From Gymnothorax reevesii (lineage: Eukaryota > Chordata > Actinopteri > Anguilliformes > Muraenidae), in the NCBI GenBank assembly GCA_029721435.1, contig CM056576.1:122687166-122751165 (forward strand): 64,000 nucleotides of DNA. Direction: 5' to 3'. Positions 23,767 to 35,784 of this stretch are shown piece after piece. Numbering within the stretch: the first letter of the stretch is position 1; each line of letters begins with the position of its first letter. Made by a program: the position numbers and the translations under genes. The notes under the pieces are model-generated. The model did not search any database. It was given only the letters and a program-made list of their open reading frames with translations, and had not been told where the DNA came from.

Positions 23767-25345
23767 CAGTGGGGGAAATAAGTATTTGACCCCTTGCTGA
23801 TTTTGCTGGTTTGCCCACTAACTAAGAGTGCAACGGTCTATAATTTTAATGATAGGGTTATTTTCACAGTGAGTGACAGAATATCACTGAAGTGGAATAA
23901 GACATTTTATGCATTTTAGGAATTTATTTGCATATTTTTGGTCAAAAATAAGTATTTGACCCCCTGGACAAACAGCATGTTCATATTTTGCAGAAAAGCC
24001 ATTATTGGCCAGCACAGATGTCAAACAATTTTTATAGTTGTTGACAAGGTTTGTGCACATTTTGGCAGGGATGTTGGCCCACTCCTCCCTGCAGACAGCC
24101 TCCAAATCATTCAGGTCCCGAGGCTGTCGCCTTGCAACCCGAATTTTAAGCTCCCTCCAAAGATTTTCAATTGGATTCAGGTCTGGAGACTGGCTAAGCC
24201 ACTCCAGACCCTTGATGTACCTCTTCTTCAGCCACTCTTTTGTTGCTTTGGCGCTGTGCTTAGGGTAGTTGTCATGCTGAAACACCCATCCTCGACCCAT
24301 GTTCAGCTCTCTCACTGAGGGAAGGAGCTGTTGGTCCAGAATTCCACGGTATATGGCCCCGTCCATCCTCCCCTCAATGCAATGGAGTTGTGCCGTCCTC
24401 TTGGCTGAAAAGCATCACTGTGCTTGACGGTGGGGATGGTGTTCTTTGGGTTGTACTCTGTGTCCTTTGCCCTCCAAACTCGGCGAGTTGAGTTGAGCCC
24501 AAAAAGTTCTATTTTGGTCTCATCTGACCACATCACCTTCTTCCAGGCCTCTTCTGAGTCATCCAGGTGGTCAATGGCGAACTTCAGGCGGGCCTGTACA
24601 TGTGCCTTCTTGAGCAGGGGGACCTTGCGTGCGCTGCAGGATTTCAATCCATGACCGCGTAGTGTGTTACCAACTGTTTCTTTTGTAACTGTGGTCCCAG
24701 CTGCCTTCAGTTCATTAACCAGTTCCCCCCTTGTGATTCCTCACCGTTCGCATGATCAGGGACATCTCACGAGGCGAGACCTTGCATAGAGGCCCAGAAC
24801 GAGGGAGGTTGGCGGCAGTGTGATACTTCTTCCGTTTCCTGATAACTGCCCTGACAGTTGATCTTTTCTCTCAAAGTTGCTTTCCGATTCTCTTGTAGCC
24901 CATCCCAGCCTTGTGTAGGTCAACAATCTTGTCTCTGATGTATTTAGATGGCTCTTTGGTCTTGCCCATGGTGGAGATGTTGGAATCTGGTTGTTTGGGA
25001 GTCGACAGGTGTCTTTTATACAGGTAATGAGGTGAGGCAGGTGTATTTGATGTTAATAATTAGTTGGGATTGGGGGTATGCCTTAAAGAAAGACTAACTG
25101 GCTTGTGGGACCCAGAATACTTGCTGTTTGGTAGGGGGTCAAATACTTATTTTTCCTGATCAGATGGTGATCAATTTTTATAAATTCATATAATGTGATT
25201 TTCTGGAATTTTCTTTGTGATTCTGTTTCTCACTTTTCTCAATGTATATACGATTAAAATTATAATATAGAATTATAGTTGCATTCTTTGTAAGTGGGCA
25301 AACCTGCAAAATCAGCGAGGGGTCAAATACATATTTCCCCCACTG
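23767..25345 (-). mobile_element. Full-length Tc1-type transposon
   Basis: The 1,579-bp element has TA flanks (23765-23766, 25346-25347). The left end cagtgggggaaataagtatt is inverted as aatacatatttcccccactg. Further pairing includes gattttgctggtttgcccac / gtgggcaaacctgcaaaatc. An inner repeat of the aagtatttgacccc word occurs at 23950 and 25145. Coding is on the minus strand. Confidence 0.9.
23884..24969 (-). pseudogene. Tc1-like transposase, lightly broken
   Basis: The ATG ending at 24969 starts [20 protein letters not shown] with [10 protein letters not shown], the N-terminal DNA-binding region. The middle piece (24647-24312) carries KSCSARKVPLLKKAHVQARL and the first Asp in VMWSDETKIELF. 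A deletion and frameshift at about 24410-24380 removes the GGSxMLWG block. The last piece (24366-23884) is open, with the second Asp ([11 protein letters not shown]) and the Glu ([13 protein letters not shown]) at the canonical 34-residue spacing. All three catalytic residues are present but in different frames, so this is one of the least decayed copies here. Confidence 0.85.
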
Positions 25346-25703
25346 TAAATACAGGAGAAGGCATTCTTCTCAGGCAGCCAATCAGCCAGTCCATGGCGTC
25401 ATGTCCTTCAATCAATGATTATTAGTGTAATAATTAGAGAGGTATTCAGATTTGACAATCACTTAAGTTCTCCGATATATCCAGGACATTAAAATACACA
25501 GTGCATATGCGCAGTTATGTAGCAAGACATAATGATGACTTAGTAATACAATTAACATATCCCAACCCCCCAGAGTCTGTCCAAGTGCCACACAGAGCAA
25601 CATCACACACCAATAAAGGAATTTAAGAAAAAAAGTCTCCATACGGGCTTCAGTGAGTAATGATCTCAGAGGCAGAGACCATGGTAGTATATGTGACCGC
25701 AGG

Positions 25704-25984
25704 CTATATCAAATCACCAACTGTAGAAAGACCAAAAAAACCGTTAAATATCATTAAAATCAATTTTAAAAATGGCTTGAGATCAAACTCCTCATTAAGT
25801 CCATAGGAGGATAAACTATTGAGGATATGTGATATGTGATACGTTTCACGTTGTAAGTGAAGGCGTTCATGGTTGCCGGCCCTAGGTGGCCACTCTACTT
25901 TCTCAATGCCCACATAAGGCAGGGAGCTTATGTTGAATCCAGCTTTTTTAAAATGTGCCGTTTCTGGGTTTTTTTCATCGCCAC
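25704..25984 (-). pseudogene. Penelope-like protein, C-terminal remnant
   Basis: The frame reads DEKNPETAHFKKAGFNISS, then VGIEKVEWPPRAGNHERL, QRETYHISHILNSL and GLNEEFDLKPFL, followed by a short divergent tail. The order NP..HF, GIEKV, RE..WI-like, GLNEE.DL..FL is the stretch that follows the GIY-YIG endonuclease in Penelope-like polyproteins, as I recall the family. The upstream part, including the GIY-YIG motif itself, is lost at the inverted end. The open frame lacks an ATG. It is a fragment, not a gene. Confidence 0.6.
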
Positions 25985-26013
25985 ATAAATCACTGCGGGA
26001 GCAACAGCTACAG

Positions 26014-26570
26014 TGTGCAGGTAACTGCTTTTTCTCTATTCTGATGGTACAGTTTTATTCAGCACCTGTATTCATTTGATGTGCGTGCACTCCCTGTATT
26101 TTTGTAGAAATTACCTCAGCTTTAATCAGCGGGGAGAGATGTGTTGTAGTTAAATCACATGCTGTTAATGAGCATGTGACATCATGAAGAGGAAAACCAT
26201 TATCTGCAATTTGCAGCCATTGCCAGCCTTTGATTGAGCCTGGGTTTCCAAGGTTACAGTGATTTAGATATGGTGCCTATTACATTTCAGAAGTCCAACG
26301 CCTTTTCTTCTGAAACCTGTTTTCTTTCTGTTTTCATTTCAAGAACTCTATTAATAATATTACCTTGGAACAATCATCACTTCACTTCATCTGAAAATGT
26401 AAATGATGAAATTTTTTTACTGAAAATATGTTGGCATATCCGGTAACTTAATAAGCATGCGCCTTTTTCTAGCGCTCCTGTCTCTTTAACGGAGCTAATG
26501 CATGTTGTTTATTGTCATATGGTAATGTAAAGAATGTTCTTATCTCTGGCTTACACATGCAAGCCATACG
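26014..26570. other. Intronic DNA, nothing recognised
   Basis: No feature supported. Confidence 0.35.
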
Positions 26571-26660
26571 GTGGGGCAGTGCTGTTGCATCACTCCAAGC
26601 GTAGTCCTTGGTTTGAATCTTGCCTGGGGTTAGTGGCGACAGAACTGGAAATTTGGCAGC
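26571..26660 (+). repeat. tRNA-derived SINE relic
   Basis: The sequence opens ggtggggcagtgctgttgca, resembling an A box. It has ggtttgaatc (26610-26619), a good B box, at the expected spacing. The body after it contains agtggcgacagaactggaaa, a word also seen in inverted form near 28031-28073. Confidence 0.4.
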
Positions 26661-27222
26661 TACAGAAAATCCCTTTATAACGTCAGTTAGTCCTGGCTAG
26701 TTCTCAATCATTTTCCTTCATTGACGCATTTTCCAATTATAGTAATAATCCATTGGCAATTGAAGACACAGCCTCTCTCCCCATGCATAGTATGTTTATT
26801 ATTTTAGTTATTTTTAGTAGTATTTATTATTTATTTTTAGTTATTAATAGTATGTTTATTTCTGTTATTATTTATTGTTTCAGTATATTGCCTTGTCTTG
26901 TTTTTACTTGTTTTTGTTTTACAGTTGTTCTGTTTTTAATTGATGCTTCCTACAGCACTTTGGAAACGTTCTGTTTAGAAAATGTGTGATATAAATAAAG
27001 TGGTATGCAGTCTAACAGTTATGAAATAATGGGTTAATTCAGTGCAGAAAAAAATGACTTATAAATGTCATATGCTTTACAAAAGATAAACTGCTCTGAA
27101 ACTTCTGTGCTACCTTTACGCACATCAGGCAATTAAACTTGCGCTTAATGATCTTTTAAATTCATTGTTTAAAATGGAAAAACTTCCATGCATAAAGACT
27201 TCAGTTCTGCAGGAGAATCTAT
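26661..27222. other. AT-rich intronic DNA
   Basis: 26790-26890 is a TTTATT/TTAGTTATT-rich low-complexity stretch. Otherwise nothing is recognised. Confidence 0.4.
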
Positions 27223-27600
27223 AGGTTTGTCTTCATCAGAATGAAATTAAACTAGCCAGCTATTTTGCGGTCAGGGAAATTAGCCCAATTGTACAAATTT
27301 GCATCTTTATTTGCCCGAAAGCCCTCCGCTCGGGAAATTAGCCCGAAGTTGACGCTTGTGCACCAGATAGAGCGCACAATTCAATTAGGCTTTCCCAGTT
27401 CAATTTTGGTCAAATGAAGATGCAACATAAATAGCAGGCTAATTCGCGAACCAAGACCAAGATTTACGGGGAAAATTTCCCGATCAAATTAGCAGGCTAT
27501 TTGAGTCTTCACTACCAAATAGCCACCAAATTTGACATCGGGCTAATTTCAAAACTGCAAAATAGCTAATTTGTAACTTCGTTTTAATGAAGACAGGCCT
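27223..27600. mobile_element. Inverted-repeat element (MITE-like)
   Basis: The left end aggtttgtcttcatcagaat is mirrored by the right end gttttaatgaagacaggcct. The arms continue through gctattttgcg / tgcaaaatagc, giving about 45 bp. Internally, gggaaattagcccgaag-type words repeat several times in both orientations. It is 378 bp with no coding capacity; superfamily unknown. Confidence 0.6.
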
Positions 27601-29837
27601 TCTTAAATACAAATTGATTGAATAATGACTGATTCTCATTCCAATTAAACATCGCCTTTCATTCTCAGCACAGCGTGGGTTGATCCAAAGGTGGGACTCG
27701 GAAATTAAAAATAATATTTTTTGCTGAATTAATATTTTTTAATCTTTTCATTTGTTATTAAGTGTAAGATTGCAGTCTATAGTGTGAGAATTTGATATGC
27801 CACTAAAACGCGTGAGACTCACGGCGTATGTGTGAGAGTTGACCGGTATGCAATTTTGAATAACCGCTCATTTAATTTCCCCAATTTATGTGTCCATTGA
27901 ATGATTGTCCTCATTCTTAAAGGGGGAGAATTAGCAGCACCCGATAGTGTGGAGTGTTCTCGTATTGAATCCATTGTTAATTAAGAAAATTATTGAGTAC
28001 AAGTCAGGACTGATAATTGTTTTGGAAGGATGTTCTGTGGCACCCAAATTTCCAGTTCTGGCGCCGCCACTGCCTGAGGCCCTTACATGAGGCGTTTGCG
28101 TGTTCTCTTTATGTTTAAATCAGTTCATATGAGTTACTAAGGTTTCCTCCAACAGCCCACAGACTTTTACGATTTTATTATCAAGGTGAATAGTTAGTGT
28201 TTTGATTCCTATGCATGTTAAGAAAACAATGGCAGATAGCACGATAAAACCATGGGATATAGGAGTCATTAAACAATAAATAAATAGTCTTTTTTCATGC
28301 AAGAATAAAACGAAAGAGATTTGTTGCAGATAGGTCATAAGCTCTGTCGTCATTTTGCATTCTCCCTGCCTTTTTCCGGATCCGAACAAGATAATCTTGG
28401 AATCAAATTGCTTGTTTGACTCTCTCAGACTCTAATGGCTGCAAAATCATTAAATTATCTGAGTGCATGAAGCATTTAACTCAGTCACGATAAAGACTAA
28501 CTTATTCCTGAAGTGAAACCATTTTTCCTAAATTCTGTTCAAAAGTCAGTGACAATTATGTTGACGTTTTTTAACTATTGTGAAATACTGGTGGTGATAG
28601 TGCTTTACCGTAAGGTCTTAACAAGTCTTTGAAGGTATAATGTGTCGAATTTCATCCACATATTTCCTCTCTGTAACTTTTTAACCATTGCAATCGTATT
28701 TCCTATGGTAAAAGGTGGACCCCACCAGTGTGTTTCCATTAGAATTATACGATGTTCAATGGGTTTTTTTTTTTGATGGCTTATTGACTTGCAAACCCCG
28801 GTGACACTGTTGATACAGAAAAGCAACTGCATTTTTGTGCATTTACCAGCGACTCTGCCATGAGTCAGAATCTTGCTGATAGGAGCACTGTCATGGCCAA
28901 TGCCCATAGGGTCAGAGAGGTTCTTTGAGTGAATGCAGATGGCTTGTAAAATCTATTAGCAGCAACTCACTAATAGTTTGTTATGTTTGTGTCGTCTAGT
29001 GATATTCATTGATGTCCTCTTTGCCGAACGCTACTGCATAGCAGCACGCAAACAAACGTCTCAAAGTTAGCGTGGGCAGGATGGGGGTTTTAAAAAACTG
29101 AACTAAAATGTACAATGAGTCCCGCCTGAATTGAATAATATGTTTTCATAAACAACAGCTGGGGGTTGGCTTTGATAAACCACAATATAAAAAAAATAAA
29201 TTTTCGCTAGTGACAAACTTGATAAAGTTCACAAAAAAATATTTTCAATCTTGTGCAGTACTACTGCGCATTTGTCAGTTCTGTCACAATGTTCGTTTGA
29301 TATGCAGAAGATCCTCTAAAAGGTGCACAAATTAAGATGCAAGAGAGATAAACCCCACAAAGTACTTTGAATAGTTGGCAGTAAATCGTCATTTGAATCA
29401 GGAATGAAATAGAAAACCATATCTCACCTGATATGGTTTTATTAATGACCTTCAGGAAAAAAATTGTGCTGTCATTTCTCTTGGGCAACTGAGGCAATTG
29501 CAATATCAGCTTGAGAATAACAGAGAGCATATCTGCTAAGTGCTTGAATCCTGACTTGATTAAAATTGGATTTTTAGCTGCTTATTGAACCATGGTGGTA
29601 GAAATAATGTGCTAAGAAGGCAATGTTTTTGCAATGCAAATGTAATTTTCTGTGTTATGTAGCCGGGGAGATATGATAACAGTGAAAATGTTATGCACTT
29701 CATGAGCCATTTTTATTAGTTTATATGGCCTATTATTTTCATTCTTCACCCTGTACCACCCATTTGTGCTTTTAAATTGAGGACGAGTGGGTGTTCGCCT
29801 CTGGATGAAGGGCGCGGGTTAGTTCCACTGATCTTAA
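27601..29837. other. Intronic DNA, nothing recognised
   Basis: Several 80-100-codon open frames (for example 28605-28907 minus, 28120-28389 minus) lack recognisable domains and look like chance. Confidence 0.35.
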
Positions 29838-30145
29838 CATAAGATAACATGAATGGCGAGAACAGGCCGTTCAGCCCAACTACGCTTGCGAGTTTATACT
29901 ATTGTGAATATATCCCTTCAGATACTCAATGACTCAATGGTATCTAGCTATAAGTCAAGCCTGCTCTTGAAAACCCCCAAGGTCTCTGCCTCAACAATAA
30001 GGTCAGGCAAGCTATTCCACATTGAAATTACTCTTTGGGTGAAGAAATATTTCCGTTATCAGCTAAATTTACCGTTGGTCAACTTCCATTTGTGACCCCG
30101 AGTTCTACTCACAACACTTGGTCGAAGGAATCCTACATAATTCAC
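29838..30145 (-). mobile_element. CR1/Rex1-type LINE fragment, second copy
   Basis: The minus strand closely follows the 8932-9371 fragment: the same RGHKWKLTN-type block, the same FFTQRVISMWNSLPD stretch and the same gttgggctgaacggcctgtt 3' UTR with a short ttatgtt tail. It is more 5'-truncated. A stop interrupts the end of the frame. High similarity implies both copies came from a fairly recent source. Confidence 0.75.
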
Positions 30146-31144
30146 TTTATAACTTTATCATTTATAACTTTATAATTTATCTTCATAACTCTGGATGGAC
30201 TGAGCAGGGAAAGAATACCATCAAGCTTTCGTTTGTTGCTTAGTTTAATCAATTTTCATGAATGCATCGTGGCAGTGCTGCAAATGTGAGCCCAAATACG
30301 TAAAATGTGTTGTGACGAAGAACACCAACTGTTTTGAGAGCATGTTACTGAAGAATATTTTTATAAGGGTCAGAACATTATTGTCTGTGGTTGTGTTGAA
30401 AGTAGGTCTGTGGAAATGTTTAATTGCATGCAAATCCCACTCTGGAATCTATAAAATAAGCTTCGCTTCTGTGAGCTTTGTGGCTCTGGTGCTGCTTAGC
30501 TAATAATCTCTAATGCTAAAATGGAGTGGGCTAAAGTGCGGTTTAATTGAAAATCCCTCCCTCGGCTAATGCCAGTATTACGCTTGCATACGATTCGTGG
30601 ATAAATAAGGGAACCGAAAGCTGACAGCTGTCTCAGGAATTGGGCTCCGAGAATTTACCAGAATTAAGGTCACCTAAAAGCCATATCTCTCAGAGATGGG
30701 GCTTTGGGCAAAAGACTGAACTAGCTAACATGAGTCATTTTTTCCAGCAGTAGGGGGAGCTCTGTAGTTCAGTGATGCCTGCCAATGGTGACTGTGCGCT
30801 GTGACAGTATCTGTTCATGCCCTCCAAACATGTGAGTGGGATTTGTGCCCGAGCGACCTGCTGAGACACCATTTCGGACAAGAATGCCTGTGCTGCCTCG
30901 TGCTTTGGGAGAGATTGGTAAAGACCAACCCATGTTTGCCTGAAGGAAATGAAGATCAAGCTTAACTGCATTTGTAATTCTAGAGTACAGTCTTTGATTT
31001 AATACGGAACCAACCAGATCACTGTTTCTCCCTTCCCAGACTCACTTCACAGCCAGTTGGAATTTAACAAATCTTGTTGTAACAAGGCAATCAGAGATAG
31101 CAGACCTGGCCCCAGCCACGGGCTGACAGACAGACTGACAGAAA

Positions 31145-31161
31145 CACACACACACACACAG
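31145..31161. repeat. (CA)n microsatellite
   Basis: Eight to nine ca units. Confidence 0.85.
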
Positions 31162-31205
31162 ACATGATCATTGCTTAACCTGGCCCCCTAGGGGAGGGGC
31201 CAGGT

Positions 31206-31230
31206 AATAATAATAATAATAATAATAATT
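31206..31230. repeat. (AAT)n microsatellite
   Basis: Eight taa units followed by a T run and an att-rich mirror. Confidence 0.85.
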
Positions 31231-31317
31231 TTTTTTATTATTATGTCAATGCCGTGCAGCCGTTTCATTTGTAGAGAAAGAATGAACATGCCAGGGCAGT
31301 ATTGTTGGCATTCTGAG

Positions 31318-31392
31318 TACAATCCCACTGGAAAAAGTTGGAACGCTATGGAGACTTCACATAAGAACAGAACAATGATTTCTAAATTTGCT
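31318..31392 (+). mobile_element. Solo Tc1-type terminus
   Basis: The words caatcccactggaaaaagtt, ggaacgctatgga and cagaacaatgatttctaaat follow the same order as the terminus and subterminal part of the family at 19729-21004. No partner end was found. Confidence 0.4.
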
Positions 31393-32012
31393 TTGTCATG
31401 TATTTCATTGCAGACAGTATGAAAACAAGATATTTAGTGTTTTATCTGGCCAGCTTCGGTTTATTTGTAACCACTCATCCACTCCTGCTGTTCAGGCCTG
31501 CTATTGCTTTTATTCTCTTATTCATTTCTTGTTATATTTCCTCTTCTTTTCATTTTTTATTTATTTATTATTTTACTGCGGCACTTTGAACGTGCTCTGT
31601 CAGTACACATATTTCCCTCTTCTCTGCGATGATCGTTTAAAAAGCACACGCACCGGAGTAATTCTCAATCAGACATTGGTGAACGGAGTATGAAAAATGG
31701 GTCTTTTTTCCCCGTTTTAATATCGCCCCAGCTCATTTGAGGTCTAGCTGAGCAATTTCCAGCTCTAGTGCTTCAATGGGCTCTTTCCCCTTCAGCCGTC
31801 AATATTTCCCCATATTTTCCGAAATTCAATCGCGTAGCCGGGAGCCGGAGCCCAAGCGGCCCTCAGAATTATTATGCTCCCAGGTACTCAGGGACCCGAC
31901 CATGATGTAATCGCTGAGCCCCTGAATGGCAATCAAACTCTGAGTGTATAATGTTTGGCTGCTCGTAGTTGGAACAGAAAAGCAGCTGTTGACAAGAAAG
32001 ATCCAGAATTTA
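31393..32012. other. Intronic DNA, nothing recognised
   Basis: A 101-codon open frame (31388-31693) lies in TTTATT-rich low-complexity DNA. It is hydrophobic from base composition alone. Confidence 0.35.
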
Positions 32013-32013
32013 C

Positions 32014-32621
32014 AGTACTGTGGAGAAGTCTTAGGCACATTTAAAGCAATTTCGTCGAGCAAATATGCCTGCAAAAATGATGAAATAAAAAGGTTCTAAT
32101 AACTGAGAAATGTTCTATACTGAGTTGTAACATGTTTTAAAAAACATAAATCAAATTAATATTTGCTGCAACTACCCTTTGCCAAAAAATTTGGGACACT
32201 GTCCTGTTGCGCTACAGTTTTATATGATGATTGACGTTTGCTTGTTCGAAGCAGTGTGGGAAAACTTGCCTCCGTTCTTCTTCTGACTGTTCGTCTAACT
32301 TGTGTCTATCCCTCCAAGAAATTGAAGCACTGATTACTAAAACCCCACTAGTCAAGTCAAGTCAAGTGTGACTTATGGGGTTTTAGTAATAGGAGCTTCA
32401 ATTATAAACAGCCATGATGATGTTGACATCATCTCTGTCATCTGTATCCACTATTTGGAATACAAACATTTATTTATGAAACTTTTCTTCAAATTAGCAT
32501 TTGGAATTTCAAATGTACTTTTTACCTTAACAGACTCTAATATGGAATCCAAAAATAAACACATAATACAGATTTAAATTTAGAAAAAGTGCAGGGTGCC
32601 TAAGACCTTTGCACAGTACTG
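32014..32621. mobile_element. Non-autonomous Tc1-type element with internal hairpin
   Basis: TA flanks (32012-32013, 32622-32623). The left end cagtactgtggagaagtctt (then aggcac) is mirrored by gtgcctaagacctttgcaca (then gtactg). The element is 608 bp with no transposase blocks. Inside, arms 32320-32347 and 32376-32403 form an inverted repeat of 28 bp, including 15 perfect pairs (attactaaaacccca). Confidence 0.85.
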
Positions 32622-32623
32622 TA

Positions 32624-35440
32624 TATGCATGCGAGGATACTGAGAACCCTCCTTTACTGATATACAGGCCTTTAGTGCCATTGCAGCCAGGTCATAGAAA
32701 GAGTCACTCTGGGGGGAAAGAAAATCACTGAATACAGCAAATCGATTTCCTCAGCCTTTGCCAGGTCCTTGAACTTTGCAGTAAAGAATTCGTTTTTTTT
32801 TTTAAATCTGCAAAAGGCAGCGTAATTTTTGTGGGAGGTGAGGGGCAACCATGAGCTGTATTGGAACACTCAGCCACTCCCCTGTGGTGAATTTAACTGT
32901 AGAATAAGAATTATGCAGTTTGTACTGAGCTCCCCATTCAGCCAGAATTAATACCATTAACTGTAATATGACCATCCTCCTTCATTGGTAGTGGATGATT
33001 TCAATTATTGAGAGTTAAATTCAATTTGAGTGTACCAGGAAGGTAAAATGAAGTACTTCTCTAGTTTGTCGCTCCTCATAAGTGTGCTCATTATGGTGAA
33101 ATTTAGACCGGATGAGGGTTCTGTATTGTACTCTAAGAGTATAAGTCAGAATATATGACTCAGGTAGGTTTAGAGATGTAATTTCACTGTGGTGGTACAT
33201 TCTGTCCAGTGCAATTCGCACCTTTCAGCTGCTGAAAAATGAATGTGCTGAAAGCAATTGAATTCATTATTAAACTGATAATAGCCAGACTTTCAGTCTT
33301 TGTGGAAGATACTGGAATCGTCTGAAGTTGTGAAACTTCATCTACTGTGAAAAGCTGTGTAAGGGTGTGGGGACACAGTAGTGTAGGATAACACTGGGAG
33401 CAAAGTGGCTCTGAAGAGAAATGCTGAAGACTGTTGGCAGCTATTGTAGAGCAAAGTGCTCCTCATTAATTAAGAGTTTAGCAGAGAAATTCGGTGAGAT
33501 TCGGTGTTTGGCCCAAAGGGAAATAATTACATTCTTTGGACCCAAAATAGTGGGTAGAGCTTGAAGTTCAAATTCAGTTTCACTTCAAAATGTCATAAAT
33601 GTGATTAACACTAACACCAAAAACAACCATTACTATATGTATTAGTGCAGTTGAACTACCACCCAACCAGGACCGGCGCTATATATATATTGAATATACT
33701 TCTAACTAAATCTATAACAGCCCAACTTCCATTTATGACTCTGACGAAGGAATGATCAATGAAGCCGATGGTCTTTTATCTGATTTATTTTCAAAATTAA
33801 ACAGTTGGTCAATTGCAAACAGGCTGTTGATGTCTGTGTGGCCCCCCTGGTACCAGAAAAAGAGCCCCCAGAATGGGAACTTGCTAGTTTAAACCAGAAC
33901 GAAGCGGACTGTTCTTTATAGTATGGAGTAAGTGTTGATTGGACATGGGAAAATGAGTAGAAGGGGAAACCAATGAATGACCCTCGGGGGTTTTGGAGGG
34001 AAATTCATATAGTAACAGTGGAAGGGGGTCAGTGGGGTAAGTCAAGTCCTGGTACAGAAGGCGGGGGAGGGGGGGTGTCAAGAATACTTCCATTTTCCAC
34101 AATCCCCTACATTTTTCTAAAATAACAAGTAAATACAAAGAAGTATTGCTCAAAAAAGCAAGTAAATAAAAATAAATTTAAAAAATTTAAATGAAAGAGC
34201 CGTTATCTACTACATCTGTTCCATGAGTTAATTACAAGGTAGTCAACAATATTTACTGTTAAAATTTTATTTGATCCAATCCAACTAAAATATGGGCTTG
34301 AAAAGTAAATCTTTTCGCCTTTGACTATAATAGAAGTCACAGAACAAGCCGGCACATCTGCTGAACTACCTCTCCCTCACTTGACAAGGGAGAGGTAAAA
34401 GACTGAATGTGCCCCTAAATGACCTACCATTTGGAAAAAAAACCCAGAGGGAAAACAGCTCTAAAGGAGGTGCATAAAATATTGCTCAATTGTCTTAACA
34501 CTTTTTCATGAAAAAGGAAACACAGTTAAGCCTTAATATTACAATGTGCCCATGTGCATATATGCATGTGAAGTGGCAGGGGAGCATATTAATAACTCTT
34601 CTATTTCTAACAGCTTACGCTTCATGATGTGATTATCTAGAGATTAATTGTGACTGTCGGGCTGATACACATGATGGGGTGGTCAGAGGCTCTGCCTTCT
34701 GGAACAGCTCAATTCAAACACCTCTTAACACTCTGTTGGGTTTATCTGGAGCGCTACATGTGCATCTGTTACTCATCTTTATTTACTGAGAAGCATTCTC
34801 AACTGAGGCCTTCAGAATGAGGTGGCTGTCTTGCTCTAGTCCGCTAGCAGCTGTGTTTCAATTCCTATGAACATGAAATGTAATTTACTTGTTACAAGTA
34901 ATTTTGTATCAACCAACCTATTTTTGTATCAACCTGCAGCCTTCACATCTTACTCAGAAATCACAATCATAAACATAATCACATTTGGTCAAAATGAAAA
35001 TCTTTTTTTTTTCTATATGGAACTGGTTCATGGTTGCAAAAGTTGTCCAAGGTCTTACAGCCACCTGCGTTGGTTCACATACAGGATGTATAAAAAAAAA
35101 AGTCCCACTTTGCCCTAAAATTAATATTCTATAATTTTTTTGAAAATCCTCTTACATAGGTTGATGGACATTGGTTCAGTGCTTTTTTTGTGCAATTCAC
35201 AATTGAATTTTTCATCGCTAAAACTGTAGGAATTAGAAGGTGTGACAGTTAATCAGTAGCATTCTGACGTGTTATTCAAGATTAGTGGGCGCCATTTTTG
35301 AGCGTAAAAAAATAAAAACTGAATTAAGCAATTTGTTCATTCTCTTTTGCCCACATGCAGTTGAAAACCGCACCATGAAACGATATTTGAAGTCCCAGCT
35401 TATCAACTGTAATAATTTTTATAAATATTCACTAATTCCA
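32624..35440. other. Intronic DNA, nothing recognised
   Basis: Short AT and purine runs only. A possible LINE-like scrap (cagcccaacttccatttatg, 33718 onward) recalls words of the LINE at 29838-30145 but is too short to assign. Confidence 0.35.
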
Positions 35441-35784
35441 AATTTGATACCTGCAACACAGTCCAAAACAGTTGGGACAGGGGAATGGAAAGACTAGGAA
35501 AGCTGTGGAATCTTCAGAAAAAACACCCATTTGGAACAATCTACAGGTGTATACAGGTGAATAGGTGACAGTTGGTACTTGATTGGGGATAATATGAGCA
35601 GAGGCAAAAGGCTTGAGATCATCTACCAGGAAGATAGTCTAAGCTTGTTTTTTTAATTTTTAATTTTTTGCTGAAAGCTGCATGAGCAGATAGTCAATTG
35701 GTTTAAACAATGTTTCTCAACCCACAAATGCACGTAATGTAGGAATCTCAGCATCTCTGGAGGTATCCTTCAAGCCCATTAGAG

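Larger units (their letters stand above)
23664..26013 (-). mobile_element. 5'-truncated Penelope-like retroelement with inverted ends, split by a Tc1
   Basis: A 29-bp end (ctgtagctgttgctcccgcg and on, 23664-23692) recurs inverted at 25985-26013 with one mismatch. Inside, on the minus strand, an open frame from near 25984 to 25704 encodes a PLE-type C-terminus. The far end carries a hammerhead-like motif at 23693-23735. Penelope-like elements are known for GIY-YIG endonuclease ends, terminal-repeat hammerheads and inverted or tandem partial copies. The Tc1 at 23767-25345 inserted at a TA within it and must be younger. The RT and GIY-YIG core are absent. Confidence 0.6.
30146..31316. other. Intronic DNA with two microsatellites
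   Basis: A short CA run lies at 31145-31161 and an AAT run at 31206-31230. Nothing else is recognised. Confidence 0.5.

Noticed and set aside
24038..24318. Plus-strand open frames of 76-126 codons
   Set aside because: They are antisense shadows of the Tc1 transposase relic on the minus strand.
25985..26013. Second hammerhead at the right inverted end of the Penelope-like element
   Set aside because: Only GATGA and GAAAC words occur nearby. The full CTGANGA core and stems are missing.
31388..31693. 101-codon hydrophobic open frame, possible membrane protein
   Set aside because: Hydrophobicity comes from TTT/TTA-rich low-complexity DNA. No splice or start context supports a gene.
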